A stretch of DNA of 11,350 bases from an uncultured Rhodanobacteraceae bacterium (GTDB lineage: Bacteria; Pseudomonadota; Gammaproteobacteria; Xanthomonadales; Rhodanobacteraceae), in the NCBI GenBank assembly GCA_937902695.1, contig CALFNI010000044.1:1-11350 (forward strand). Direction: 5' to 3'. Shown here one piece after another: positions 1 through 5,815 of the stretch. The notes under the pieces were generated by a model, which saw only the letters and a program-made list of their open reading frames with translations, was not told the origin of the DNA and did no database searches. Each line of letters opens with the position of its first letter. Within the stretch, counting starts at the first letter, position 1. A program made the translations under genes and the position numbers.

Positions 1-161
1 GCATCCTGATCACCGACCACAACGTGCGCGAGACGCTCGGCATCTGCGAGCGCGCGTACATCATGAACGAGGGCGCCGTCCTGGCGCAGGGCGCGCCGGC
101 CGAGATCCTGGCCAACGAGCAGGTGCGCGAGGTCTACCTCGGCAAAGAGTTCCGGATGTAA
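1..161 (+). CDS. lptB: LptB, LPS export ABC transporter ATP-binding protein (C-terminal end only)
   Basis: This is the last 53 codons of an ABC ATPase, open at the left edge (first full codon at 3, TAA at 159-161). The segment starts with [11 protein letters not shown], the switch (H-loop) region in which the His contacts the ATP gamma-phosphate. It continues through the typical LptB end, with [10 protein letters not shown], a [10 protein letters not shown] stretch and the terminal VYLGKEFRM. LptB is the cytoplasmic ATPase that powers LptFG extraction of lipopolysaccharide and its transfer along the LptC-LptA bridge. The Walker A and signature motifs lie outside the window. In many Proteobacteria lptB lies directly upstream of rpoN, as here, which supports the call. 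The 212-bp gap to rpoN leaves room for a separate rpoN promoter. Confidence 0.93.
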   Translation, partial: ILITDHNVRETLGICERAYIMNEGAVLAQGAPAEILANEQVREVYLGKEFRM

Positions 162-170
162 GGGGCTTTT

Positions 171-258
171 CCTTCTCCCGCTCTGCGGGAAAGGGTGCCG
201 AAGGCGGATGAGGCACGCTTGTCGCAGGACTGCCCTCTCCCGCGAGCGGAAAAGGGGA
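171..258. repeat. Two REP-like imperfect palindromes between lptB and rpoN
   Basis: The first dyad (about 171-195) pairs CTTCTCCCGC with GCGGGAAAGG around a short TCT loop. The second (about 233-257) pairs CCCTCTCCCGC with GCGGAAAAGGG around GA. About 40 bp lie between them, including GTGCCGAAGGCGGATGAGG. The CCCTCTCCCGC core recurs exactly at 5756-5766 in this window, so it belongs to a dispersed family. Such CTCTCCCGC/GCGGGAGAG dyads are common in intergenic DNA of Beta- and Gammaproteobacteria. Their placement just after the lptB stop fits a transcript-end or attenuating hairpin, but there is no clear U-tract, so I do not call a terminator. Confidence 0.6.
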
Positions 259-357
259 AAGGCGGGCGGCGAATCCGGCCAGCCTCCACTCCCGCAATCG
301 TGACGTCAAGCCTGCCCGGCACACTCCGTTTGGCGCTACGATGGGGCCAACAGGGGG

Positions 358-373
358 TTGGCACGATTTCGGC
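358..373 (+). promoter_or_regulatory. Sigma-54-like -24/-12 sequence touching the rpoN start codon
   Basis: TTGGCACG at 358-365 is an exact match to the -24 half of the sigma-54 consensus (YTGGCACG). The next four bases are ATTT, followed by CGGC at 370-373, where the consensus has TTGC. The invariant GG (360-361) and GC (372-373) are exactly 10 bases apart, as the enzyme requires. The site ends at the base before the ATG (374). A transcript from it would begin near 385, inside rpoN codon 4, so it would not make an rpoN message with this start. If functional, it more likely lets sigma-54 holoenzyme block rpoN expression, that is, negative autoregulation. Two of the four -12 bases deviate, so function is unproven. 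Confidence 0.4.
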
Positions 374-1801
374 ATGAAACCCGCGCTTCAGATACGACTC
401 AACCAGCAGCTCGCGCTGACGCCGCAGCTGCAGCAGGCGATCCGGCTGCTGCAGCTGTCGAGCATGGAGCTCGAGCTCGAGCTGAACACGGCCATCGAAT
501 CGAACCCCCTCCTCGAGCTCGAGAGCGACCGCGAGGACGTCGATACCGGCGAAGCCGAGACGACGGACGGCGTCGAATCTGCGCCCGAGACCCCCGCGGA
601 AGCCGCCGAGACGGCCAACGAGACCGACGACGGCCCGCTCGACCTCGATATCGAGCGCAGCGAATACCGCGGCACGGCGCTCGACGAGGACGGCATGGAG
701 CCGCAGGACGCCGAGGTCGAGGACCTCCGCGACCACCTGCTCTGGCAGCTCAACCTGACGCCGATGTCGCCGCGCGACCGCGCGATCGCGGCATCCATCA
801 TCGAGGCGATCGACGACGACGGCTACCTGACCGAATCCGACGAGTCGATCCAGATGAGCCTCGCGTCGATCTTCACCGTCTCGGTGGAGCAGATCGAGGC
901 CGTGCGCCATCGCGTGCAGCGCTTCGACCCGGTCGGCGTGGCAAGCCGCTCGCTCAAGGATTGCCTGGCGGTGCAGCTCGACACGCTCGATGCCTCGACG
1001 CCCGCGCTCGCGCTCGCCAAAACGCTCGTCGACGAGCATCTCGAAGCGCTCGCGCGGCAGGACCGCGCGCGCCTTTGCCAGCGCGTGCACGCGACCGAGG
1101 AGGATTTCGAAAGCGCCATCGCGCTGATCCGTTCGCTCGTGCCCAAGCCCGGCGTCGGATTCTCGAATGCGAGCGCCGAATACGTCGCACCCGACGCCTA
1201 CGCGCGCAAGATCGGCGGCCGCTGGCACGTCACGCTCGCGCCGGGCTGCCAGCCGCGGCTCGGCATCAACGAGCACTATGCGAGCCTCATCGCCAAGGCG
1301 CGGCGCGAAGATGCCTCGTACCTGCGCGGCCAGCTGCAGGAAGCGCGCTGGCTGATCAAGAGCCTCAAGACGCGGGCCGAGACGATGCTGAAGGTCGCCA
1401 CCTCGATCGTGCGCGCGCAGGAGGCGTTCCTCGAGTTCGGCGCCGAAGCGATGCGCCCGCTCGTGCTGAAGGACGTCGCCGAGGAGATCGGCATGCACGA
1501 ATCGACAGTCAGCCGCGTCACGACCCGCAAGTTCCTGCACACGCCGCGCGGCACGTTCGAGTTCAAATATTTCTTTTCGAGCGGCGTCTCGACCGTCGAC
1601 GGCGGCGCCGCGTCCGCGACCGCGATCCAGGCCATGATCAAGAAGCTGATCGGCGACGAGCAGCCCGCGCGTCCGATGTCGGACCAGGCGCTCGCCGCGG
1701 AGCTCAACAAGCGCGGCATCAGCGTCGCGCGCCGCACCGTCGCAAAGTACCGCGAGGCGATGAACATCCCGTCGTCCAACGACCGCAGCCGTTTCGGTTG
1801 A
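374..1801 (+). CDS. rpoN: RNA polymerase sigma-54 factor RpoN
   Basis: A 475-aa sigma-54, close to the usual ~477 aa. The start at 374 gives MKPALQIRLNQQLALTPQLQ, the conserved region I opening. An upstream in-frame ATG at 341 would add 11 non-conserved residues and is rejected. Region I (about 1-50) is rich in Gln and Leu and receives activator signals. Residues about 50-118 are strongly acidic (region II). The core-polymerase binding part follows. A helix-turn-helix lies at about 366-387 (KDVAEEIGMHESTVSRVTT). The RpoN box ARRTVAKYRE, which reads the -24 element, is at 452-461. The protein directs RNA polymerase to -24/-12 promoters that need AAA+ activators. Ribosome-binding sequence is poor: AGGGGG at 352-357 is about 16 bases from the ATG. 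No frameshift or missing motif is seen. Confidence 0.98.
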   Translation: MKPALQIRLNQQLALTPQLQQAIRLLQLSSMELELELNTAIESNPLLELESDREDVDTGEAETTDGVESAPETPAEAAETANETDDGPLDLDIERSEYRGTALDEDGMEPQDAEVEDLRDHLLWQLNLTPMSPRDRAIAASIIEAIDDDGYLTESDESIQMSLASIFTVSVEQIEAVRHRVQRFDPVGVASRSLKDCLAVQLDTLDASTPALALAKTLVDEHLEALARQDRARLCQRVHATEEDFESAIALIRSLVPKPGVGFSNASAEYVAPDAYARKIGGRWHVTLAPGCQPRLGINEHYASLIAKARREDASYLRGQLQEARWLIKSLKTRAETMLKVATSIVRAQEAFLEFGAEAMRPLVLKDVAEEIGMHESTVSRVTTRKFLHTPRGTFEFKYFFSSGVSTVDGGAASATAIQAMIKKLIGDEQPARPMSDQALAAELNKRGISVARRTVAKYREAMNIPSSNDRSRFG

Positions 1802-1954
1802 GGATTGCGCATGGATCGGTGCCGCGCCCGCTCGCGCGATCGCGCAATTTTCCCGGCTCAGGAACCGTTCCGCCGGGCGCGGGTCTCATGGTGTGCAGCC
1901 GGCGATTTCGCGCCGCACGACATGGAGGATCCCGCCGACCCCTGACGATTCGAA

Positions 1955-1971
1955 GCCCGGCACTGCCGGGC
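1955..1971. repeat. Hairpin in the rpoN–hpf gap
   Basis: GCCCGGC (1955-1961) and GCCGGGC (1965-1971) form a perfect 7-bp stem around ACT. No T-run follows, so it is not a standard intrinsic terminator. It could be a pause or mRNA-stability structure. The rest of the 260-bp gap (1802-2061) holds no convincing gene; a 43-codon ORF from ATG 1811 has no family-like sequence. It does contain a good ribosome-binding site for hpf, AAGAGGAG at 2048-2055. Confidence 0.4.
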
Positions 1972-2061
1972 CCCGGCGCCTTCGCCGAGTTGCATCGACC
2001 GGGCGCCGACCACGCAGTACGCGTCCGGCGCTTCCGGACGTTCGTCCAAGAGGAGTCCGTC

Positions 2062-2394
2062 ATGCAGATCACGATTCAGGGTCATACGGTCGAAGTCACC
2101 CCCGCGCTACGCGATTACTGCACGAGCAAGTTCGAGCGGATTGCGCGCCACTTCGACCATCTGCATGAGCTCAGCATCGTGCTGGGCATCGAGAAGGTGC
2201 TGCACACGGCCGAGGCCACGATACGGTTCGCCGGCAAGAAATCGGCCCGCACGCTGCACGCGAACGCGACCGCAGCCGACATGTACGCGGCGATCGACGT
2301 GCTGGTCGACAAGATCGACAAGCAGGTGCTCAAGCACAAGGAAAAACTGACCGATCATCACGCCGAGACCGTGCGCGCGACGCGGTACAGCTAG
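2062..2394 (+). CDS. hpf: Ribosome hibernation promoting factor, short form (HPF/YfiA family)
   Basis: A 110-aa protein beginning MQITIQGHTVEVTPALRDY, typical of the S30AE/HPF family. AAGAGGAG ends 6 bases before ATG 2062, which fixes the start. The fold is beta-alpha-beta-beta-beta-alpha. Visible landmarks are the first helix with KFERIARHFDHL, the middle strands, and the last helix with DMYAAIDVLVDKIDKQ followed by basic KHKEKL. The protein binds the decoding region of the 30S subunit, blocking mRNA and tRNA sites and promoting 100S dimers in stationary phase. It lacks the extra C-terminal dimerisation domain of the long form, as expected for Gammaproteobacteria. It is the conserved neighbour of rpoN and ptsN. 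It ends in TAG, showing that TAG works as a normal stop in this genome. Confidence 0.96.
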   Translation: MQITIQGHTVEVTPALRDYCTSKFERIARHFDHLHELSIVLGIEKVLHTAEATIRFAGKKSARTLHANATAADMYAAIDVLVDKIDKQVLKHKEKLTDHHAETVRATRYS

Positions 2395-2421
2395 GGAGCC
2401 GGCAGACAGAGATATATGCCT

Positions 2422-2503
2422 CGTCGTTCCCGCGAACGCGGGAACCCGGCGCCTTTCCCGGGAACGGCAAAGTCGCTGGGTCCCCGCTTTCGCGGGGACG
2501 ACG
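2422..2503. repeat. REP-like double palindrome (BIME/MITE-type) between hpf and ptsN
   Basis: Two strong hairpins lie head to head. GTTCCCGC-GAAC-GCGGGAAC spans 2426-2445 and GTCCCCGC-TTTC-GCGGGGAC spans 2480-2499, each with an 8-bp perfect stem and a 4-base loop. A palindrome TTCCCGGGAA (2455-2464) lies between them. The outer ends CGTCGTTCCCGC (2422-2433) and GCGGGGACGACG (2492-2503) are inverted copies with one mismatch. The unit therefore looks like a small mobile palindromic element of the kind moved by REP-associated transposases. It fills most of the 193-bp hpf–ptsN gap and could limit read-through or stabilise the hpf message. A weaker hairpin, CCGGC-AAAC-GCCGG, follows at about 2524-2537. 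Confidence 0.75.
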
Positions 2504-2587
2504 GGACGAAGCGCAACCGCGGGCCGGCAAACGCCGGTACCATTAGCCGCCCGCCGCCGCGAGCGATACGGAGAGCCTCTTCCGCTC

Positions 2588-3043
2588 ATGCCTTTCCTCG
2601 ATCTGCTGCCGCAGGAGCGGGTGCGGACGGATCTCCTCGCCAGCGACAAGGCGAGCCTGATCGCGCGCATGGCCGAGCTCCTTGCGGGCGACGACGACGT
2701 CCGCACCGTGCAGGCGGCGCTCGAAGCGCGCGAGCAGCTCGGCTCGACCGGTCTCGGACACGGCGTCGCGATTCCGCACGGGCGCAGTGCCAGCGTCGCC
2801 GAGCCGCGCGCGGCGTTCGTTCGGCTCGCCGCGCCCATCGACTTCGGCGCCGACGACAGGAAGCCCGTCGACCTCGTCGCCGCGCTGATCGTGCCGGAGC
2901 ACTTCACGGACCAGCACCTCAAGCTCCTCGCCGAGCTCGCCGAGCTTTTCTCCGACACCGAGCTGACCGCCGAGCTTCGCGCGGCGCCTGATGCGCGCGT
3001 GCTGCGCGATCTCTTGCACAAGGCGAAGGCCGCCGCCCGCTGA
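2588..3043 (+). CDS. ptsN: PTS nitrogen-regulatory protein EIIA-Ntr
   Basis: A 151-aa single-domain EIIA of the fructose/nitrogen type, close to the usual length. The phospho-acceptor is His64 in GVAIPHGR, preceded by the family stretch [12 protein letters not shown]. The C-terminal half carries the expected [20 protein letters not shown] segment. Phosphate normally comes from HPr or NPr. The phosphorylation state of EIIA-Ntr controls potassium transport, stringent response and sigma-54-linked functions in other bacteria; its specific partners here cannot be seen. A CGGAGAG sequence at 2569-2575 lies 12 bases before the ATG. It follows the REP-like element, so it may have its own transcript or depend on read-through from hpf. 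The sequence looks intact. Confidence 0.96.
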   Translation: MPFLDLLPQERVRTDLLASDKASLIARMAELLAGDDDVRTVQAALEAREQLGSTGLGHGVAIPHGRSASVAEPRAAFVRLAAPIDFGADDRKPVDLVAALIVPEHFTDQHLKLLAELAELFSDTELTAELRAAPDARVLRDLLHKAKAAAR

Positions 3044-3176
3044 TGGGGGCCGCGCGGCGCGATTTCGCGCCCGCGCGGACGCCGCGTGGCCGGCATCCGT
3101 ACACTATGGCAGGCTGGCGCGGCCGATCGGCGCGCCGGCAGCGCGATCTCAGTCCGGTATTTCGGGGTTCCGCACG

Positions 3177-4127
3177 ATGGAGAGGCTTTCCGCCCGCCAG
3201 CTGTTCGACGCCGTCTCGGAGCGCATGGCGCTCCGCTGGGTCGCCGGCATGCGCGGCGAGAATCGCACGTTCGATCCGGGCACGACGCAGCAGCGCAGGC
3301 CCTCGCTCGTCGGCTATCTCAACATCATCTATCCGAACAAGGTGCAGATCATCGGCACCGAGGAGCTCAACTACCTCGACGGGCTCGATTCGCGCCAGCG
3401 CTGGGAGACGGTCGAGAAGATCATCGCGTACCAGCCGACCGCCGTGCTCGTGACGAAGGACCAGCCCATCCCCGCCGACCTTCGCCAGGCCGCCGAGGAA
3501 TCGCAGACGCCGCTCTGGATCAGCCCCAAGCGCGGCCACGAGCTCCTGACCTACCTGCAATACCATCTCGCGCGCGAGCTCGCGCGGCAGGTCACGCTGC
3601 ACGGCGTGCTTATGGAGGTCTATTCGATCGGCGTGCTGATCACCGGCGAGAGCGGCACCGGCAAGAGCGAGCTCGCGCTCGAGCTCATCACGCGCGGCCA
3701 TCGCCTCGTCGCCGACGATGCCCCCGAGTTCACGCTGATCGCGCCCGACGTCATCGACGGCAACTGCCCCGACATGCTGCGCGATCTCCTGGAAGTGCGC
3801 GGCCTCGGCGTCTTGAACGTTCGCGAAATGTTCGGCCAGACGGCCGTCAAACCGTCGAAATACCTGCGCCTCATCGTGCACCTGAAGCCGCAGAAGCTCG
3901 ACGCGCCCGGCGACGGCATGGCGCGCCTCACGGGCGACGTCGGCTATCGCGAGGTGCTCGACGTGCAGATTCCGTGCATCACGATCCCGGTCGCGCCGGG
4001 CCGCAACATCGCGGTCCTTGCGGAAGCGGCCGTGCGCAGCCATATGCTGAAGAGCAAGGGCTTCGATCCGGCCCAGACGTTCATCGACCGCCAGGCCCAC
4101 CAGTTGCGCCGGCTGCCCCCATGGTAG
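3177..4127 (+). CDS. hprK: HPr kinase/phosphorylase HprK
   Basis: A 316-aa bifunctional HPr(Ser) kinase/phosphorylase of normal size. The start at 3177 gives [15 protein letters not shown], the usual N-terminal domain opening, with GGGG at 3164-3167 as a plausible ribosome-binding site. The N-terminal domain (1 to about 130) precedes a conserved [14 protein letters not shown] segment. The Walker A loop GESGTGKS is at 157-164, followed by LVADDAPEF. The family signature [15 protein letters not shown] is at 206-220. It phosphorylates HPr on Ser46 with ATP or PPi and removes the phosphate with Pi. In Proteobacteria the Ser-phosphorylated form mainly tunes the phosphorelay. The target serine is present in the ptsH gene downstream (NAKSIMG). 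The 133-bp gap upstream (3044-3176) has no gene. The 3' end overlaps rapZ by 7 bases. Confidence 0.97.
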   Translation: MERLSARQLFDAVSERMALRWVAGMRGENRTFDPGTTQQRRPSLVGYLNIIYPNKVQIIGTEELNYLDGLDSRQRWETVEKIIAYQPTAVLVTKDQPIPADLRQAAEESQTPLWISPKRGHELLTYLQYHLARELARQVTLHGVLMEVYSIGVLITGESGTGKSELALELITRGHRLVADDAPEFTLIAPDVIDGNCPDMLRDLLEVRGLGVLNVREMFGQTAVKPSKYLRLIVHLKPQKLDAPGDGMARLTGDVGYREVLDVQIPCITIPVAPGRNIAVLAEAAVRSHMLKSKGFDPAQTFIDRQAHQLRRLPPW

Positions 4128-5035
4128 ACACGACCACCGACACCAGCACCGCGCCCACGGCCAAGCCGGCCCAGACCGCGGCCGAGCTCATCATCGTCAG
4201 CGGCCTTTCCGGCTCCGGCAAGACCGTCGCGCTGCGCACGCTCGAGGATCTCGGCTACTACTGCGTCGACAACCTGCCCTCCGCGCTGATGCCGGCGTTC
4301 GTGCAGGCGCTCTCGCAGGGCGCGGCGACGCTTCACGACAAGCTCGCGGTCGGCGTCGACGTGCGCAACCGCGCCGAGAACCTGAACCGCCTGCCGGCGA
4401 TCCTCGCCGAGCTCGCGCAGTCGCAGATCAGCTATCGCATCGTCTTCCTCGACACCCGCGACGACGTCCTCATCAAGCGCTATTCGGAAACGCGCCGCCG
4501 CCATCCGCTCTCGGCCGAAGGCCTTGGTCTCGCCGAAGCGATCGCGACGGAGCGGCGTCTCCTGCGGCCGATGGTCTCGATCGCCGATCGCGTCGTCGAC
4601 ACGAGCGATCTCAACGTCCATCAGCTGCGCCGCCTGATCATCAACGAGATGGGCCTCGCGGCCGGCGGCCTCACGCTGCTCTTCGAGTCGTTCGCCTACC
4701 GGCGCGGCGTGCCGACCGACGCCGATTTCGTCTTCGACGCGCGCTGCCTGCCCAATCCGCACTGGGATTCGCGCCTGCGACCGCTCTCGGGCAAGGACGC
4801 GCCGGTGCGCGAGTGGCTGGAAGCGAAGCCCGACGTCATCGCGTTCCGCGACGATCTGGCGAAGTTCCTCGACACGTGGCTGCCGCGCTTCGAAGCCGAA
4901 GGGCGCAGCTATGTCACGATCTGCATCGGCTGCACGGGCGGACGCCATCGCTCCGTCTACCTCGCCGAGCAGCTCGCCGATCACTACCGCGCGACGCACC
5001 GCCAGGTGCTGAGCTATCACCGGGAGCTCGAATGA
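4121..5035 (+). CDS. rapZ: RNase adapter protein RapZ (YvcJ family P-loop protein)
   Basis: A 304-aa protein with an N-terminal nucleotide-binding domain: Walker A GLSGSGKT is at 28-35 and a [13 protein letters not shown] stretch follows. The C-terminal domain ends with the conserved [20 protein letters not shown] region. The start ATG lies inside ATGGTAG, which contains the hprK stop, so translation is coupled. In E. coli RapZ senses glucosamine-6-phosphate and hands the sRNA GlmZ to RNase E to control GlmS. E. coli RapZ has a basic tail (KRKP) needed for RNA binding. Here the protein ends at HRELE without it, so binding of GlmY/GlmZ-type sRNA is doubtful and the nucleotide-binding or metabolite-sensing role may dominate. 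The first ~20 residues are a Thr/Ala-rich extension. The last 4 bases overlap the next gene. Confidence 0.96.
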   Translation: MVDTTTDTSTAPTAKPAQTAAELIIVSGLSGSGKTVALRTLEDLGYYCVDNLPSALMPAFVQALSQGAATLHDKLAVGVDVRNRAENLNRLPAILAELAQSQISYRIVFLDTRDDVLIKRYSETRRRHPLSAEGLGLAEAIATERRLLRPMVSIADRVVDTSDLNVHQLRRLIINEMGLAAGGLTLLFESFAYRRGVPTDADFVFDARCLPNPHWDSRLRPLSGKDAPVREWLEAKPDVIAFRDDLAKFLDTWLPRFEAEGRSYVTICIGCTGGRHRSVYLAEQLADHYRATHRQVLSYHRELE

Positions 5036-5352
5036 GCGTCGGCGTCCTCCTCCTCACGCACGAATCGATGGGCGCCGCGCTCGTCTCGGCGGCGAGGCAC
5101 GTGCTCGGCCGCCTGCCGTTGCCGGTCGAAGTGCAGGAAGTCGCTGCGAATGCCGATCCCGACCAGATGCTGTTCGCCGCCGCCGCGCGCGCGCGCGACC
5201 TCGACGGCGGCGACGGCGTGCTCGTGCTCTCCGATCTCTACGGCGCGACGCCGTGCAACGTCGCCAACCGGCTGCCCAAGCTCGGCGTGCGCATGCACTG
5301 CGTCTCGGGCCTGAACCTGCCGATGCTGCTGCGCGTGCTCAACTACCCGTAA
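5032..5352 (+). CDS. PTS EIIA, mannose (Man) family, cut short by an in-frame stop
   Basis: This ORF encodes 106 aa. The ATG overlaps the rapZ stop (ATGA) and has GGGAG at 5022-5026, so the start is firm. [14 protein letters not shown] carries phospho-acceptor His10. LVLSDLYGATPCNVANR and SGLNLPMLLRVLNYP are strongly conserved in Man-family EIIA proteins of HPr-containing Beta- and Gammaproteobacteria. No EIIB/C/D partner is present, so the role is regulatory. The ORF ends at TAA 5350-5352 immediately after NYP, where relatives continue for about 24 residues. The missing part is present in the same frame downstream (see 5353-5424). A truncated product would lack the last helix and strand of the domain and may not fold. 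It could be a recent pseudogene, a read-through gene, or a sequence error. Confidence 0.85.
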   Translation: MSVGVLLLTHESMGAALVSAARHVLGRLPLPVEVQEVAANADPDQMLFAAAARARDLDGGDGVLVLSDLYGATPCNVANRLPKLGVRMHCVSGLNLPMLLRVLNYP

Positions 5353-5424
5353 CAATCGCTCGACGATCTGGCGCAGACCGCCGCGACGGGCGGCCGTGGA
5401 GGGATCTTCGTCGACACGCCGTAA
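5353..5424 (+). pseudogene. Stranded in-frame C-terminal tail of the EIIA(Man) gene
   Basis: Directly after the TAA at 5350-5352, the same frame reads QSLDDLAQTAATGGRGGIF and then VDTP, ending at a second TAA (5422-5424). This is the expected EIIA(Man) C-terminus: the family has an acidic residue, then a Q-x-L-(D/E)-E/D-L-A helix, then GGR-x-G. With the stop counted as a residue the gene is 130 codons long, the usual family length. The tail has the same codon bias as the gene in front of it. No start codon or ribosome-binding site precedes it, so it is expressed only by read-through. Confidence 0.8.
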
Positions 5425-5479
5425 CCTCTTTCACCGAGCGCCGTTTCGAAACCACACGCTCCGACCGACAAAGGCTCGC

Positions 5480-5689
5480 ATGCTCGAAAAGGACATCACG
5501 ATCACCAACCGCCTCGGCCTGCACGCGCGCGCGTCGGCCAAGCTCGTACAGGCACTGCACGGATTCCAGGCGGCGACGTCGATCGCGTATCGTGGCAAGG
5601 AAGTCAACGCGAAAAGCATCATGGGCGTCATGATGCTGGCCGCGGGGCGCGGCGCCGAGCTGAAGCGCCGCGCGGACGGACCCGACTAG
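5480..5689 (+). CDS. ptsH: Phosphocarrier protein HPr, cut short by an in-frame stop
   Basis: The ORF encodes 69 aa, whereas HPr is normally about 85-90. It begins MLEKDITITNRLGLHARAS, with His15 accepting phosphate from EI. Ser46, the HprK target, lies in NAKSIMGVMMLAAGRG. Both functional residues are therefore intact. TAG at 5687-5689 follows DGPD, just where relatives have Glu and then the last helix. The rest of the protein is present downstream in the same frame (5690-5749). Without helix 3 the open-faced beta sandwich would probably be unstable. The segment before the stop reads ELKRRADGPD, unusually basic for strand 4. There is only a weak ribosome-binding site (AAAGG at about 5470-5474). 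The 55-bp gap after the EIIA tail shows no promoter or gene. Confidence 0.87.
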   Translation: MLEKDITITNRLGLHARASAKLVQALHGFQAATSIAYRGKEVNAKSIMGVMMLAAGRGAELKRRADGPD

Positions 5690-5749
5690 GCCGCGGCGAT
5701 GGCGGCGATGGTCGATCTTTTCGAGCGCGAGTTCGAGGAAGGGCAATGA
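5690..5749 (+). pseudogene. Stranded in-frame C-terminal helix of HPr
   Basis: After TAG 5687-5689 the same frame continues AAAMAAMVDLFEREFEEGQ to TGA at 5747-5749. This is a good match to helix 3 and the acidic end of HPr proteins (family pattern E-A-x-A-M-x-x-x-V-x-L-F-E-x-x-F). Counting the stop as residue 70, the whole is exactly 89 residues, the standard HPr length. Two ATG codons (first at 5699) could in principle restart translation to give a 16-aa peptide, but none has a good ribosome-binding site. Confidence 0.8.
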
Positions 5750-5753
5750 GTTT

Positions 5754-5777
5754 CCCCCTCTCCCGCTCGCGGGAGGG
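5754..5777. repeat. REP-like palindrome between ptsH and ptsI
   Basis: CCCTCTCCCGC (5756-5766) and GCGGGAGGG (5769-5777) form a hairpin around TC. The left arm is the same 11-mer seen at 233-243 between lptB and rpoN. It sits 7 bases past the full-length HPr stop. It could pause or partly end transcription before ptsI. The remainder of the gap, to 5815, holds no gene. Confidence 0.6.
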
Positions 5778-5815
5778 ATGACACAAGACCAACCGATTGA
5801 GGCGGGGCGAGAGAC

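Noticed and set aside
301..308. Perfect 8-bp palindrome TGACGTCA upstream of rpoN
   Set aside because: It is short enough to arise by chance, and no known regulator in these bacteria is tied to it at this position.
1223..1229. TGGCACG inside rpoN as a second sigma-54 site
   Set aside because: The required GC 10 bases after the GG is absent, and the bases encode a normal part of the protein.
1831..1850. GCGCGATCGCGC followed by AATTTT as a terminator for rpoN
   Set aside because: The stem would be only 4 bp with a 4-base loop and the T-run is short.
1811..1943. 43-codon ORF after rpoN
   Set aside because: No ribosome-binding site worth noting and no recognisable sequence; Arg-rich composition expected of random GC-rich DNA.
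358..2061. The hpf reading frame stays open upstream through all of rpoN
   Set aside because: The upstream translation is Arg/Ala-rich and unlike any protein. A strong ribosome-binding site at 2048-2055 and conserved MQITIQG fix the hpf start at 2062.
5350..5689. Reassigned stop codons (TAA/TAG read as Glu or Gln genome-wide)
   Set aside because: hpf and hprK end properly in TAG and lptB in TAA at family-typical C-termini, so these codons normally terminate here.
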